From RGIG1828 sp045654685 (lineage in GTDB: Bacteria > Bacillota > Clostridia > UMGS1810): a DNA stretch of 51,710 nt. How positions within the stretch are numbered: position 1 is the first letter of the stretch; every line of letters starts with the position of its first letter. This document shows positions 15,555 through 24,311 of this stretch, in pieces. The translations under genes and the position numbers were made by a program. Below the pieces are notes generated by a model. That model was not told the origin of the DNA. It ran no database searches and saw only the letters and a list, made by a program, of their open reading frames with translations. The DNA lies in NCBI GenBank assembly GCA_045654685.1, contig JAZONV010000077.1, forward strand, positions 1 to 51,710, read 5' to 3'.

Positions 15555-16599
15555 AAACGGCCGCATATGGGATGGAGAAAGATTTTATTTTGCAGATGTC
15601 CTGACAGAAGATGACAGAATCTGTAAAATTGAAGAAAACATACATGAAAATGCCGATTTTGAATATGACGCAAAAAACAAAATAGTATCAGCAGGACTTG
15701 TGGATATACACACTCATTTCAGAGGTCTTAACAAAGATTTTGGAATACATGCAGAACTCAGCAGTATTCCCTTTGGTGTAACAGCTGCGGCTGATGCATG
15801 CGGAGTTTTGGGTGACAAGGAACTCCTTGACTCATTTTTACTTAAAAATCTCACATTTGTGCCTGTGTATATACAGGATAACAAAGCCATTTTTGATGAC
15901 GTGGACAGCGGTATTGAAAAATTTGGCGATAAGGCTGTTGGAATTAAAATTTGTTTTGATAACCAGGTATCCGAAGTGTCAGATATTTCCCCATTGGCAG
16001 AAACCATTGAATATGCAAAAAAACTTGGGCTTATTGTTATGGTTCACTCTTCTAACCCACCTGTGAGTATGGCTGAACTTTTGAGTGTTTTGCGAAAGGA
16101 TGACATATTAACCCATGCATATCATGGCGGAATAAATAATGTATCTGATGATGATTACGAATGTATAAAAAAGGCAAAAGAAAAAGGCATTATTATTGAT
16201 GCGGGATTAGCCGGTCATATTCATACCGATTTTAATGTTTTGAAATCGGGCATTGACTATAATGCCGCACCCGACATTATCAGCACAGATATAACACGAT
16301 TCAGTGCATACAAAAGAGGCGGCAGATATGGAATGACTATGTGTATGAGCATTGCCAAACACCTTGGCATGAAGGAAGATGATATATTCCGTGCTGTAAC
16401 ATCAGCTCCGGCAAAAGCCCTGAAAAAAGAAAATGAATGGGGATATTTGCGTGTTGGCAGATGTGCGGATATATCTGTTATTGACTACACAAATGAAGGT
16501 TTTGACTTAACCGACAAAGCAGGAACACGAATCAAAAGCGAAACCGGATACAGATGTATATTGACCATTGCTGACGGCGAAGTTGTTTACAAAGATTGA
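15535..16599 (+). CDS. Amidohydrolase/deacetylase family metallohydrolase
   Basis: This 354-residue TIM-barrel metal hydrolase belongs to the dihydroorotase-like amidohydrolase superfamily. The metal ligands can be followed: HTHFRG (HxH, about residue 60), a lysine in VGIKICFD that could be carboxylated, MVHSSNPP, THAYHGGINN, and the catalytic Asp in DIISTDITRF. The C-terminal beta-sandwich ends in RVGRCADISVIDY, typical of the group. Named relatives include EF_0837-type amidohydrolases acting on N-acetyl amino or hydroxy acid derivatives. The exact substrate is open. It overlaps the preceding dehydrogenase by 20 bases and lies 47 bases before the SDR gene. Confidence 0.87.
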   Translation: MGKILIKNGRIWDGERFYFADVLTEDDRICKIEENIHENADFEYDAKNKIVSAGLVDIHTHFRGLNKDFGIHAELSSIPFGVTAAADACGVLGDKELLDSFLLKNLTFVPVYIQDNKAIFDDVDSGIEKFGDKAVGIKICFDNQVSEVSDISPLAETIEYAKKLGLIVMVHSSNPPVSMAELLSVLRKDDILTHAYHGGINNVSDDDYECIKKAKEKGIIIDAGLAGHIHTDFNVLKSGIDYNAAPDIISTDITRFSAYKRGGRYGMTMCMSIAKHLGMKEDDIFRAVTSAPAKALKKENEWGYLRVGRCADISVIDYTNEGFDLTDKAGTRIKSETGYRCILTIADGEVVYKD

Positions 16600-16646
16600 A
16601 GCAGTTAACTTAATGTGATTACTATAAATTTAAAGGAGTGTATAAA

Positions 16647-17423
16647 GTGAACAAAGTAGCGATTATAACAGGTGCCGGAGGATATATAGGCGGAGAAACA
16701 GCAGTCACCCTTGCAAAACAAGGTATTAAAATTGCTGTGTGTGATATTGTTCCGGAAACAATTGAAAAAACAGTTAAAAGAATTGAGGAAATCGGAGGAT
16801 GTGCAAAGGGATATGTTCTCGATGTAACAGAATCAAAAGAAGTGGATTCAGTTGTAGAAAAAATAGTTGAAGATTTCGGCAGGCTTGATATTATGGTACA
16901 TATAGCCGGCGGAAGTCTTCGCATTGCAGGTCCTGATGCAAAATATGTTCCTCTGGCAGAGCAGGAAGATTATGTGATAGACAGAGTGTTAAAAGTCAAC
17001 CTCTATGGTGCATTCTGGATGAGCCGTGCTGCAGCACGTGTTATGATTAAGCAAGGTGAGGGCGGAAAAATAATTAACTTCTCATCCACCGTAGGACTTA
17101 ACGGATTGGCTACATGTTGCGATTATGCAGCGTCAAAAGGCGGAGTAATATCCCTCACAAAAGCTTTGGCAAAAGAACTTGGACAATATAAAATCAACGT
17201 TAATTCCGTGGCTCCGGGTGTTGTTTGCCGTGATGAAGTTGACACAACCACAGAACATGGCAAGCGTTATGCTTACGAAACAAATGTACTGGGAGAAAAA
17301 TGTACTGCACAGGATATTGCAAACCTTGTTGAATTTTTAGCATCTGACAAAGCAAGATTTATAACCGGTCAGACTTATGTTTGTGACGGCGGAAGATCAT
17401 TATCTATGAAGGGAACTGATTAA
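16647..17423 (+). CDS. SDR family NAD(P)-dependent oxidoreductase
   Basis: A classical short-chain dehydrogenase of 258 residues. It has the TGAGGYIG cofactor motif near the N-terminus, an SSTVGL catalytic serine, YAASKGG (YxxxK) and the C-terminal TGQTYVCDGG. Relatives reduce or oxidise sugar, keto-acid and cyclitol hydroxyls. I choose the GTG at 16647 rather than 16638, because AAAGGAG at 16632-16638 would otherwise overlap the start and gives ideal spacing to 16647. Two bases separate it from the next gene, so translation is probably coupled. Confidence 0.92.
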   Translation: MNKVAIITGAGGYIGGETAVTLAKQGIKIAVCDIVPETIEKTVKRIEEIGGCAKGYVLDVTESKEVDSVVEKIVEDFGRLDIMVHIAGGSLRIAGPDAKYVPLAEQEDYVIDRVLKVNLYGAFWMSRAAARVMIKQGEGGKIINFSSTVGLNGLATCCDYAASKGGVISLTKALAKELGQYKINVNSVAPGVVCRDEVDTTTEHGKRYAYETNVLGEKCTAQDIANLVEFLASDKARFITGQTYVCDGGRSLSMKGTD

Positions 17424-17425
17424 TT

Positions 17426-18406
17426 ATGAAAGCAATGCTTATTGACGAAAACAAAAATCTTGTGTGGCAGGATGTGGAAGATCCTGTTCTCGAAAATGAC
17501 AGAGTGATTGTTAAAATATGTGCTGCGGCACTTAACCGTGCAGACCTTTTGCAAAGACAAGGAACCTATCCTTCTCCCCCGGGAGAACCCCGATGGATGG
17601 GACTTGAAATTGCCGGTGTCATTGAGGAAGTCGGAAAAGATGTTACGAAATGGAAAAAAGGAGACAGAGTATGCGCCCTTCTTGGTGGTGGCGGATACGC
17701 GGAATATGTGTCGGTAAGGGAAAATATGCTTATGCCAATCCCCAAAGGACTTTCCATGGAAGAGGCATCAGCCCTTCCCGAAGCCTATGCAACATCATAT
17801 CTTAATCTCTACATTGAAGGTCATCTTGAAAAAGGCAAAACTGCATTTATCCCCGCAGGTGCATCAGGACTTGCATCTGTTGCAATTCCCATGGCAAAGG
17901 CTCTTGGTTCAAGAGTTATAACTTCTGTTCGCTCAAGTGATATAATAGAAAAAATATCCGACCTTGGTGCTGATATTATCATTGACACCTCAAAAGAAAA
18001 TGTTGAAGATGTTTTAAAAAGAGAGGAAGAGTCAGGAAATCCCATATGGGTTTCTATGGACTGTCTGTCCGGTGAAACTCTTGGAAAAAGTCTTCCGTAT
18101 ATAGCAAGGGGCGGATACTGGATTGTAATATCAACACTTGCCGGGACTGAAACAAATGTTCTTCTCCGTCCCCTACTCACAAAGGGACTTCATCTTGTGG
18201 GAAGTATGCTCAGAAACAGAACACCGGAATTTAAGGCGTATATTCTTTCCGAACTTGTAAAAAATGTGTGGCCGAAAATTGAAAGCGGCGAAATTAAACC
18301 ATCCATATATAAAGTTCTGCCAATAGAAAAAGCAATGGAAGCACACGGAATTTTGGAAAGATGTGAAAACGTTGGAAAGGTGGTTCTGAAAGTCTGTGAT
18401 GAGTAA
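17426..18406 (+). CDS. NAD(P)H-dependent quinone oxidoreductase-like MDR protein
   Basis: This 326-residue medium-chain reductase is of the zinc-free quinone oxidoreductase/PIG3 type. It has the N-terminal LNRADLLQRQGTYPSPPG segment, GGGGYAEYVSV, and the NADPH Rossmann motif AGASGLASVAIPMAKALG with no catalytic zinc cysteines. Such enzymes reduce quinones or alpha,beta-unsaturated carbonyls. The substrate in this operon is unknown. Start spacing to AAGGGA is seven bases. It begins two bases after the SDR stop, and its end overlaps the transporter gene. Confidence 0.92.
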   Translation: MKAMLIDENKNLVWQDVEDPVLENDRVIVKICAAALNRADLLQRQGTYPSPPGEPRWMGLEIAGVIEEVGKDVTKWKKGDRVCALLGGGGYAEYVSVRENMLMPIPKGLSMEEASALPEAYATSYLNLYIEGHLEKGKTAFIPAGASGLASVAIPMAKALGSRVITSVRSSDIIEKISDLGADIIIDTSKENVEDVLKREEESGNPIWVSMDCLSGETLGKSLPYIARGGYWIVISTLAGTETNVLLRPLLTKGLHLVGSMLRNRTPEFKAYILSELVKNVWPKIESGEIKPSIYKVLPIEKAMEAHGILERCENVGKVVLKVCDE

Positions 18407-19274
18407 GAAAAAAACACTTGCTTTGTCTCTTTTGGTAATGATGCTGTGGGGAAGTCTTTTTCCTATGATTAAACTCGGATACAAAGCCTTTGATATTGTA
18501 ACTTTAGGAGATATATTTCTCTTTGCCGGCATGAGGTTTGTTGTTTGCGGATTTGTTATTTCCATAATTACTGCCGTAAAAGACAAAAAATCCTATGTTG
18601 ATGCGAAAAATTCCATTGTTTCCATTCTTTTTGCCGGATTTTTTGCAATTATTCTTCACTATTCTTTTACCTATTCTGCAATGCAGATTACAGATAGTTC
18701 AAAAACCGCTATTTTAAAGCAGGTGGGGGCTCTCTTCTATGTCTGCTTTTCATTTTTATTCTTTAAAAACGACAAGGTTACCATTGGAAAAATAGTAAGT
18801 GCTGTTTTGGGATTTGGCGGAATTGTGGCGATTAATGCAACATCTGACGGCGTGAGTTTTAATATTGGTGATGTTCTGATTCTTGCAGCATCATTTTCAT
18901 CAGTTGCCTACAGCATCATCAGCAAAAAGGTGTCACAAAAGGTTGCCCCACTCACCGTAACCGGCATATCCCAGGTTTTTGGCGGTATCGTTCTACTTGC
19001 AATGGGAATTGTTTTTGGAGGAAAAATGAACTTCACTCTCTCCTCTATTCCCGTTTTTGCCTATATTTGCTTTGCTTCAACTCTCAGTTATTGTCTGTGG
19101 GCAATCATCCTTAAAACCGGTGAACTTTCAAAACTTCTTATCATCAAATTTGCAGAACCTGCATTTGCATGCATATTCGGTGCTTTGATTCTTGGTGAAA
19201 ATGTTTTCAATGTTCAATATATATCAGCATTTATTTTGATTTGCTCGGGGATATATATTTCAAACAGGAAGTAA
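18399..19274 (+). CDS. EamA/DMT family transporter
   Basis: About 291 residues with ten hydrophobic segments arranged as two five-helix EamA repeats, the first ending near GGIVAINATSDG and the second near LILCSGIYISNRK (about 130 residues each). Such proteins export or import amino acids, sugars and related metabolites. The start at 18399 (ATG) overlaps the end of the MDR gene by eight bases. A GTG at 18396 is also possible. It is the last gene of the operon and is expected to carry the substrate or product of the catabolic genes. Confidence 0.88.
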   Translation: MSKKKTLALSLLVMMLWGSLFPMIKLGYKAFDIVTLGDIFLFAGMRFVVCGFVISIITAVKDKKSYVDAKNSIVSILFAGFFAIILHYSFTYSAMQITDSSKTAILKQVGALFYVCFSFLFFKNDKVTIGKIVSAVLGFGGIVAINATSDGVSFNIGDVLILAASFSSVAYSIISKKVSQKVAPLTVTGISQVFGGIVLLAMGIVFGGKMNFTLSSIPVFAYICFASTLSYCLWAIILKTGELSKLLIIKFAEPAFACIFGALILGENVFNVQYISAFILICSGIYISNRK

Positions 19275-19349
19275 TACAAATTATATATCAATATATAAGA
19301 ATACCTTCATAAATTCTCTAATATACTCTACATAGAGGTGAGACAATTT

Positions 19350-20120
19350 ATGAAGGTTTTTGTTTTGGAAAGAAAAAATATTGTTTTTTATTCGGTGATG
19401 CTTATTGCCGCTGTGAGCATTGTCTGTGCAAACTGGCCCGGAAGTCTTTCGGTATTCAGCGAAAACGCCCAAAACGGCGGTCTTCCCATATATTGTGTTG
19501 ACAAAGGCGAAGAAAAGATTTGTGCCATAAGTTTTGATGCGGCATGGGGAAACGAAGACACCGAAATTCTGATTGACATTCTTGATGAATATGATGTGAA
19601 GACAACATTTTTCGTTGTGGGAAGTTGGGTTGACAAATTTCCCGAATCTGTGAAAGCTCTTCACGATGCAGGGCATGAAGTTATGAATCATTCGGACTCC
19701 CATCCCCATATGACTCATTTGTCGGTTGAAAATATGAAAAAAGAAGTTTTGGGGTGCGATGAAAAAATAGAGAAAATCACAGGTGAAAAGCCATTTTTAT
19801 TCAGACCACCCTATGGCGATTATGATTCAAAAGTTATAGATGCGCTCTCCGACCTTGGACACTACACCGTTCAATGGTCGGTGGATTCTCTTGACTGGAA
19901 AGACCTTTCATCAGATCAGATATCCGAAAGAGTCACATCAAATATTCACCCCGGAGCAATTGTTCTTTTTCATAATGCCGCAAAAAATACTCCGGAGGCT
20001 TTGCCGAAAATCCTCGCAAAGCTCCAGAGTGACGGATATAAGATTGTTCCGGTGTCGGAAATTATTATGAAAGACAATTATAAGATTGATCATACGGGGA
20101 AACAGATTGAAAATTCATAA
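19350..20120 (+). CDS. Polysaccharide deacetylase, PdaB-like
   Basis: A NodB-domain deacetylase of 256 residues with an N-terminal membrane segment (about 8-28). The catalytic motifs are FDAAWGNEDT (motif 1, Asp-Asp-like), HSDSHPHM (motif 2 with the metal His pair), RPPYGDYD (motif 3) and VQWSVDSLDW. It resembles PdaB, which removes acetyl groups from cell-wall glycans, often during sporulation. The ATG at 19350 is chosen over the GTG at 19338 because AGAGGTGAG lies just upstream at the right distance. It is separated by 75 bases from the transporter and may be independent. It is followed by a terminator at 20183. Confidence 0.9.
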   Translation: MKVFVLERKNIVFYSVMLIAAVSIVCANWPGSLSVFSENAQNGGLPIYCVDKGEEKICAISFDAAWGNEDTEILIDILDEYDVKTTFFVVGSWVDKFPESVKALHDAGHEVMNHSDSHPHMTHLSVENMKKEVLGCDEKIEKITGEKPFLFRPPYGDYDSKVIDALSDLGHYTVQWSVDSLDWKDLSSDQISERVTSNIHPGAIVLFHNAAKNTPEALPKILAKLQSDGYKIVPVSEIIMKDNYKIDHTGKQIENS

Positions 20121-20182
20121 TCACATTTTTTCATATTCATAAAATTTGTGATTTATTTTTATTATTGTTTCTGAATTTTTTC

Positions 20183-20209
20183 AGTCCGGACTTTTTTGTT
20201 GTCCGGACT
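20183..20209 (+). terminator. Terminator of the deacetylase gene
   Basis: AGTCCGGAC (20183-20191) pairs with GTCCGGACT (20201-20209), a 9-bp stem, 9-base loop, followed by TTTTT. Confidence 0.8.
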
Positions 20210-20210
20210 T

Positions 20211-20246
20211 TTTAGCGTATAGCGAACTTCGTTCCTAAACGCTAAA
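20211..20246 (-). terminator. Terminator of the TRAP permease operon
   Basis: TTTAGCGT at 20211-20218 pairs with ACGCTAAA at 20239-20246, with an inner GAAC/GTTC pairing. On the minus strand it lies just after the 97-residue gene and serves the convergent transcript. Confidence 0.55.
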
Positions 20247-20263
20247 AGACTTTGACTATATTG

Positions 20264-20557
20264 CTATATTTCACCTTTATGATTACGGGATTGTTTTTTT
20301 TCGGATGTCAATGCAACTTCACCATTCAGATACATTGACACAAGACCAAGCAAAACTGTCAGAACCGAAACATAGATAATAACCGGAATAATTTTATTAT
20401 AGATAACATCGCAAATAACGGAAGCTGCATCTCCGCCTATAAACAATGCGGCAACATATCCAAAAAACGTTAAGCCTCCCGATAACAAAGTTATCATAAT
20501 ACCATAACCAAAAATGCTCTTTAGTACAGCAGAGAGTTTTTTACAAAATTCTTTCAC
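20264..20557 (-). CDS. Small membrane protein linked to the TRAP-type permease
   Basis: A 97-residue protein with two strongly hydrophobic regions (about 18-40, GYGIMITLLSGGLTFFGYVAALFIGG, and about 53-75, IIPVIIYVSVLTVLLGLVSMYL) and a charged C-terminal tail. It begins with GTG preceded by a strong AAGGAGG. It follows the large permease gene by 15 bases, so it is its operon partner. Ordinary DctQ small subunits have four helices, about 150-180 residues, and lie before DctM, so this is not a standard DctQ. It may replace it, or may stabilise the large subunit. I do not recognise a named family with confidence. Confidence 0.65.
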   Translation of the reverse strand: MKEFCKKLSAVLKSIFGYGIMITLLSGGLTFFGYVAALFIGGDAASVICDVIYNKIIPVIIYVSVLTVLLGLVSMYLNGEVALTSEKKQSRNHKGEI

Positions 20558-20572
20558 AGCAATCCCCTCCTT

Positions 20573-21937
20573 TTAGAGACCCATAACCGGTATCCAGCCC
20601 ATCAGTATGGCTACCTGCATAATAAACTGGGCAGATACCCACCACAGATTATTTTTAAATGTTTTGCTAAAATCCGATTCTGCTATTGTCATGCCTGCAT
20701 ACATTCCCAGCCCAAGAGGTGGAGTAATACCACACATAACACCACAGATACATGGAAGCATTGCAGCTGCCAAAAGAGGATTTACTCCTACACCTGCAAG
20801 AAGGGTGATGAATACAGGTCCAAAGATAACAATTTGCGAAGAACCGGGCACAACCATGCCCATAACACAGGTTATTACACAAATAGCAAGTACCATACCC
20901 AGTTTCCCGAAATTCCATGTTGCCATCAATGCACCAAGAGAGTCGGAAACGCCCAAATCTTCAAACATTGCACCTATCATATATCCAAATACACACACGC
21001 TTATTGTCGGAGAAATGGACTTCACACCATTTGCAAACATTTTTGCCAGTTTTGACGGTGTTACGGTTGATTTATCACCGGTTATAAGACAAGCATATAT
21101 AGATGAAATTCCTGCGGTAAACAACAATACAGATTTTGACAAATATTTTGCACCATCCTCGCCAAGACGAGTAACAAAGAAATTGTCTGCAAATAAAGCG
21201 TCAAGAACAAATGGTAAAAGAATTACCAAAGGAAGGAACATTGCCCTCCATCCCTTTTTGAGGGTTTCCTTTAAACCCGGAAGTTCTTCCTTGCTCATAG
21301 GTTCAACTTTATAGTACCTGCAAAAAGCCCAGATCATCAACATACGCTGAAGTATAAACCAAAGTGAAATCCCCCAAAGAACAATCCAGAACTGCCCCTG
21401 GGATACATCTGCAATTCCTGCACCGGAAGCGTATGCTGTGAATGCAACCATTGCCGCAACAATGTTTGATGAAGGAGGAATCATATTCCCCATATAGCTT
21501 GAATTTGATTCAATATTTGCGGCAAGTTCTGCAGGAAATCCTGTCCGTTTCATAGCCGGAATGGTTAATGTGCCTGTAGCCATAACATTTCCCGGCCCGG
21601 AGCCTGACAAAGCACCCATAAAGGCGCTGGCTATTACTGCAGTATATCCTGCTCCACCTCTGATTCGTCCGATCAGAGAAAGAATTACAGCAATACAACT
21701 ATCCACTATCTTCGTTTTTGTCAGCAAAATAGACATTGCAATAAACGCTACCATTGAGTATAAAAGAGAGGTGGAAAGCCCCTCATGTATGTAAACCAAA
21801 GTATTATCCCATGTTCCGGTAATTAGCAGCAAAAGAACAAACGCCAATAAAACCGCCTCATATATGGGACGTTTAAAGGAAACAAACCACACACAGATTA
21901 CTATCAGCATAATGCCCAAATACAGTAATGATTCCAT
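20573..21937 (-). CDS. TRAP-type large permease subunit (DctM-like)
   Basis: A 454-residue polytopic protein with about a dozen hydrophobic segments and the TRAP large-subunit motifs ASAFMGALSGSGPGNVMATGTLTIPAMKRTGF and IESNSSYMGNMIPPSSNIV. It would use ion gradients to import small organic acids. The start at 21937 has an AAGGAGAG ribosome-binding site. The longer frame to 22000 has none. No solute-binding DctP gene is next to it: downstream is only the 97-residue protein, and upstream the divergent LysR gene. The partner receptor must lie elsewhere or be absent. Confidence 0.85.
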   Translation of the reverse strand: MESLLYLGIMLIVICVWFVSFKRPIYEAVLLAFVLLLLITGTWDNTLVYIHEGLSTSLLYSMVAFIAMSILLTKTKIVDSCIAVILSLIGRIRGGAGYTAVIASAFMGALSGSGPGNVMATGTLTIPAMKRTGFPAELAANIESNSSYMGNMIPPSSNIVAAMVAFTAYASGAGIADVSQGQFWIVLWGISLWFILQRMLMIWAFCRYYKVEPMSKEELPGLKETLKKGWRAMFLPLVILLPFVLDALFADNFFVTRLGEDGAKYLSKSVLLFTAGISSIYACLITGDKSTVTPSKLAKMFANGVKSISPTISVCVFGYMIGAMFEDLGVSDSLGALMATWNFGKLGMVLAICVITCVMGMVVPGSSQIVIFGPVFITLLAGVGVNPLLAAAMLPCICGVMCGITPPLGLGMYAGMTIAESDFSKTFKNNLWWVSAQFIMQVAILMGWIPVMGL

Positions 21938-21981
21938 TTTTATTCTCTCCTTGTTCTGCATATTCTGCATATTGAGTTCTT

Positions 21982-21997
21982 TGTTATTATAATAACA
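21982..21997. promoter_or_regulatory. Perfect 16-bp palindrome in the TRAP-LysR intergenic region
   Basis: TGTTATTATAATAACA is its own reverse complement. It lies 45-60 bases upstream of the permease start and could be an operator. A second inverted repeat, CTATTCC (22001-22007) and GGAATAG (22037-22043), lies next to it. Either could be the LysR binding site. Confidence 0.5.
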
Positions 21998-22068
21998 CAA
22001 CTATTCCTTTTTGTCAATATGTTTTATAGCCAATACGGAATAGACATGTAATGTATTTAAAATTCCCC

Positions 22069-22097
22069 TTGCAATTTCTCTCTCAATGGGGTATACT
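22069..22097 (+). promoter_or_regulatory. Promoter of the LysR gene
   Basis: TTGCAA, exact 17-base spacer, TATACT, about 45 bases before the LysR ATG. Confidence 0.65.
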
Positions 22098-22143
22098 ATA
22101 TTAATGGAAAGTTGTATTAATTTTATAGTAATGAGGTATCAAT

Positions 22144-23037
22144 ATGAATTCTCGGCAACTGCAATATGCCATTGCATTAGCGGACGTTCGTAATTTTTCT
22201 CTGCTGGCAGAAAAACTAAATATTTCTCAACCTTCACTCAGCAAGCAGATTCTCAGTCTGGAGAGCGATTTGGGAGTCAAGTTGTTTGACAGAACCAAGA
22301 CGCCGTTGGAATTGACGCCAGCCGGAGAATTTTTCATTCTTCATGCCAAAGATTTGCTATACAAAGAAGAACAACTTGTCCAGGCATTAAACCGTTTTCA
22401 GAGTGGCGAAGAAGGCAGAATTGTAATTGGCATTTCTCCATTTCGGTGTACATATTTAATTCCCAAAATTGTCAAAAAAGTTCGTGAGCGTTTCCCCGGT
22501 ATTCGAGTGGTGCTTCACGAAGCAGGAAGTGATGTTTTGAAAAAAGAAGCATCAGAAGGAAAATTTGACTTTGCAATTGTGAATCTGCCGGTGAACGACT
22601 CCGTTTTGGAAATAACGCCTATTGAGAAAGAAACCCTTGTCTTGGCAGTTCCAAAAACATTTTGTTCCCTGATTGCAGATTCCCATGAAAAAGAACTGGA
22701 TTTTCGCGCATGCGGTTCCCTGCCCTTTGTGGTAGAGAGACAAAATCAGGAACTGCGGCAATTATTTGACAAACTATGCGCAAGCGCCGACTTCAAACCT
22801 CATATAGTGAGTGAGGTTGTGGGACTGAACACTGCCTGGGCACTGGCTCATGCCGGTGTGGGGGCCGCGCTGTTACCATTACAGTTTGTTTCACATGCAA
22901 ATTTTGATAATAACCTGGCTATATATAAATTGAAAGGAACTGCCTCTCAAAGACAGCCGGTAATCATTAGGCGCAAAGGACAATATTTATCTGATTACGC
23001 CAAATATGCTATGGAGATATTGACAGAGTCTATCTGA
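22144..23037 (+). CDS. LysR family transcriptional regulator
   Basis: A 297-residue protein. The N-terminal winged helix-turn-helix (about 1-60) reads ALADVRNFSLLAEKLNISQPSLSKQILSLESDLGVKLFDRT. The C-terminal periplasmic-binding-like effector domain (about 90-290) is typical of the family. It is divergent from the TRAP permease operon with 206 bases between the starts. That region holds its own promoter and two palindromes, so it very probably controls the transporter genes in response to a carboxylate-type effector. Confidence 0.93.
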   Translation: MNSRQLQYAIALADVRNFSLLAEKLNISQPSLSKQILSLESDLGVKLFDRTKTPLELTPAGEFFILHAKDLLYKEEQLVQALNRFQSGEEGRIVIGISPFRCTYLIPKIVKKVRERFPGIRVVLHEAGSDVLKKEASEGKFDFAIVNLPVNDSVLEITPIEKETLVLAVPKTFCSLIADSHEKELDFRACGSLPFVVERQNQELRQLFDKLCASADFKPHIVSEVVGLNTAWALAHAGVGAALLPLQFVSHANFDNNLAIYKLKGTASQRQPVIIRRKGQYLSDYAKYAMEILTESI

Positions 23038-23079
23038 CATTGTAAAAATAGTTTTTTACCCTGACTTTACATAAGCATA

Positions 23080-23264
23080 TGCGGTTGATAGTCAACCGCA
23101 ACTAAGTTTGCCTTATGGCAAGTGAAGTTATCGTTGGTAGTGAAGTTTACTTTGTAAGTGAAGTTCTGCCTAACGGCAGAGTGGCAAACTTAACTTCACT
23201 TTTGCATTAGCAAAAACTTCATTGCGTATGCAACTTCACTTTGAACGAATGTTCAAAACTTCAC
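23080..23264. repeat. Dense palindromic repeat cluster with AAGTGAAGTT motifs
   Basis: A 9-bp stem, 3-base loop hairpin at 23080-23100 is followed by copies of AAGTGAAGTT (23120, 23156, and a variant at 23139) and their inverse AACTTCACTT (23192, 23232, with variants at 23215 and 23257). Small hairpins such as TTGCC/GGCAA, CTGCC/GGCAG, TTGC/GCAA and TTGAAC/GTTCAA lie between them. The outer AAGTTTGCC/GGCAAACTT pairing could fold the left half into a cruciform. It fills most of 23038-23335 and marks the start of the glycan locus. It resembles repeats seen in gut Clostridia. No coding potential is seen. Confidence 0.75.
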
Positions 23265-23335
23265 AGAATTGGACTGCATCTAAACCTTATGTGTCGCAAT
23301 TGCGGCCAAATTAAATAATTACAGGAGAAAACAAT

Positions 23336-24292
23336 ATGGAAAACAATATTATGGTTTCGGTTATATGTAACACTTATAATCACGAAAAATTCATAGAATT
23401 TGCTCTAAAAGGATTTATAAGCCAAAAAACAAATTTTAAAATAGAGGTGCTTATCCATGATGATGCATCAACAGATGGAACAGCAGATATCATAAGAGAA
23501 TATGAAAAAAAATATCCTGATATAATAAAACCCATATATCAGAGTGAAAATCAATTTTCTAAAAAGCTTTCCATAAGCAAAAATTTCCAGTATCCAAGGG
23601 CAAAGGGGAAGTATATTGCATTTTGTGAAGGTGATGACTGTTGGATTGATGAAAATAAACTTCAAAAACAAGTTGATTTTCTTGAAAATCATCCCAATTG
23701 TGTAATGACCTGTCATAATTCTTTGAGAAAAAACTATAGAACAGGCAAAGAAACAACCGAAAATCCAATAGATAAATCAGGTTATGCTACCGCACATGAT
23801 ATACTTGTAGGTAAGCCGGGGCTTTGGATAGCAACAGCCTCTCTTGTATACAGAAAAGATATACTTGAAACATACCCTGAATGGTTCCGCACTTTGCCAA
23901 TTGGCGACATGCCACTCAGATGGTACTATTTTGCTATGGGTGACGTGTACTACTTTGAAGAGGTAATGAGTATATATAATTACCAAGTACCCGGTTCATG
24001 GTCTGCAAGCAGATCTTCAATAAAACAATTTGATTGTTACATAAAGTTTTATGATAAATACAACGAATTTACGAATTACAAATATGACAACTATATTAAA
24101 AAAGAAAAGGAGCATTGCAAATTCCGTGAAGCTGTTGTTAATAAGAGGTATCTTGAACTAAAAAGACCGGAATATGCAGATCTTTTCAGGCAAATCCCCT
24201 TTAAAGACAGGTTGTATTTATACCTTTATCAATATATGCCTTTTATTTTAAACAGCTACAGCAAAATCAAAACAAAACTGCGAAGTAAATAA
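23336..24292 (+). CDS. Family 2 glycosyltransferase
   Basis: A 318-residue GT-A enzyme. It opens with MVSVICNTYNHEKFIEFAL, followed by EVLIHDDASTDGTADIIREY and FCEGDDCWIDENKLQ, which hold the nucleotide-sugar Asp residues and a variant of the family DxD region. It transfers a sugar to a growing glycan on the cytoplasmic side. AGGAGA lies eight bases upstream. It is the first gene of the plus half of the glycan locus, directly behind the repeat cluster. Donor and acceptor are unknown. Confidence 0.88.
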   Translation: MENNIMVSVICNTYNHEKFIEFALKGFISQKTNFKIEVLIHDDASTDGTADIIREYEKKYPDIIKPIYQSENQFSKKLSISKNFQYPRAKGKYIAFCEGDDCWIDENKLQKQVDFLENHPNCVMTCHNSLRKNYRTGKETTENPIDKSGYATAHDILVGKPGLWIATASLVYRKDILETYPEWFRTLPIGDMPLRWYYFAMGDVYYFEEVMSIYNYQVPGSWSASRSSIKQFDCYIKFYDKYNEFTNYKYDNYIKKEKEHCKFREAVVNKRYLELKRPEYADLFRQIPFKDRLYLYLYQYMPFILNSYSKIKTKLRSK

Positions 24293-24311
24293 TAATTAAG
24301 GTGGGACAACC

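Noticed and set aside
23080..23264. A CRISPR array
   Set aside because: The repeated motifs occur in both orientations with irregular spacing and hairpins instead of unique spacers, and no cas gene is near.
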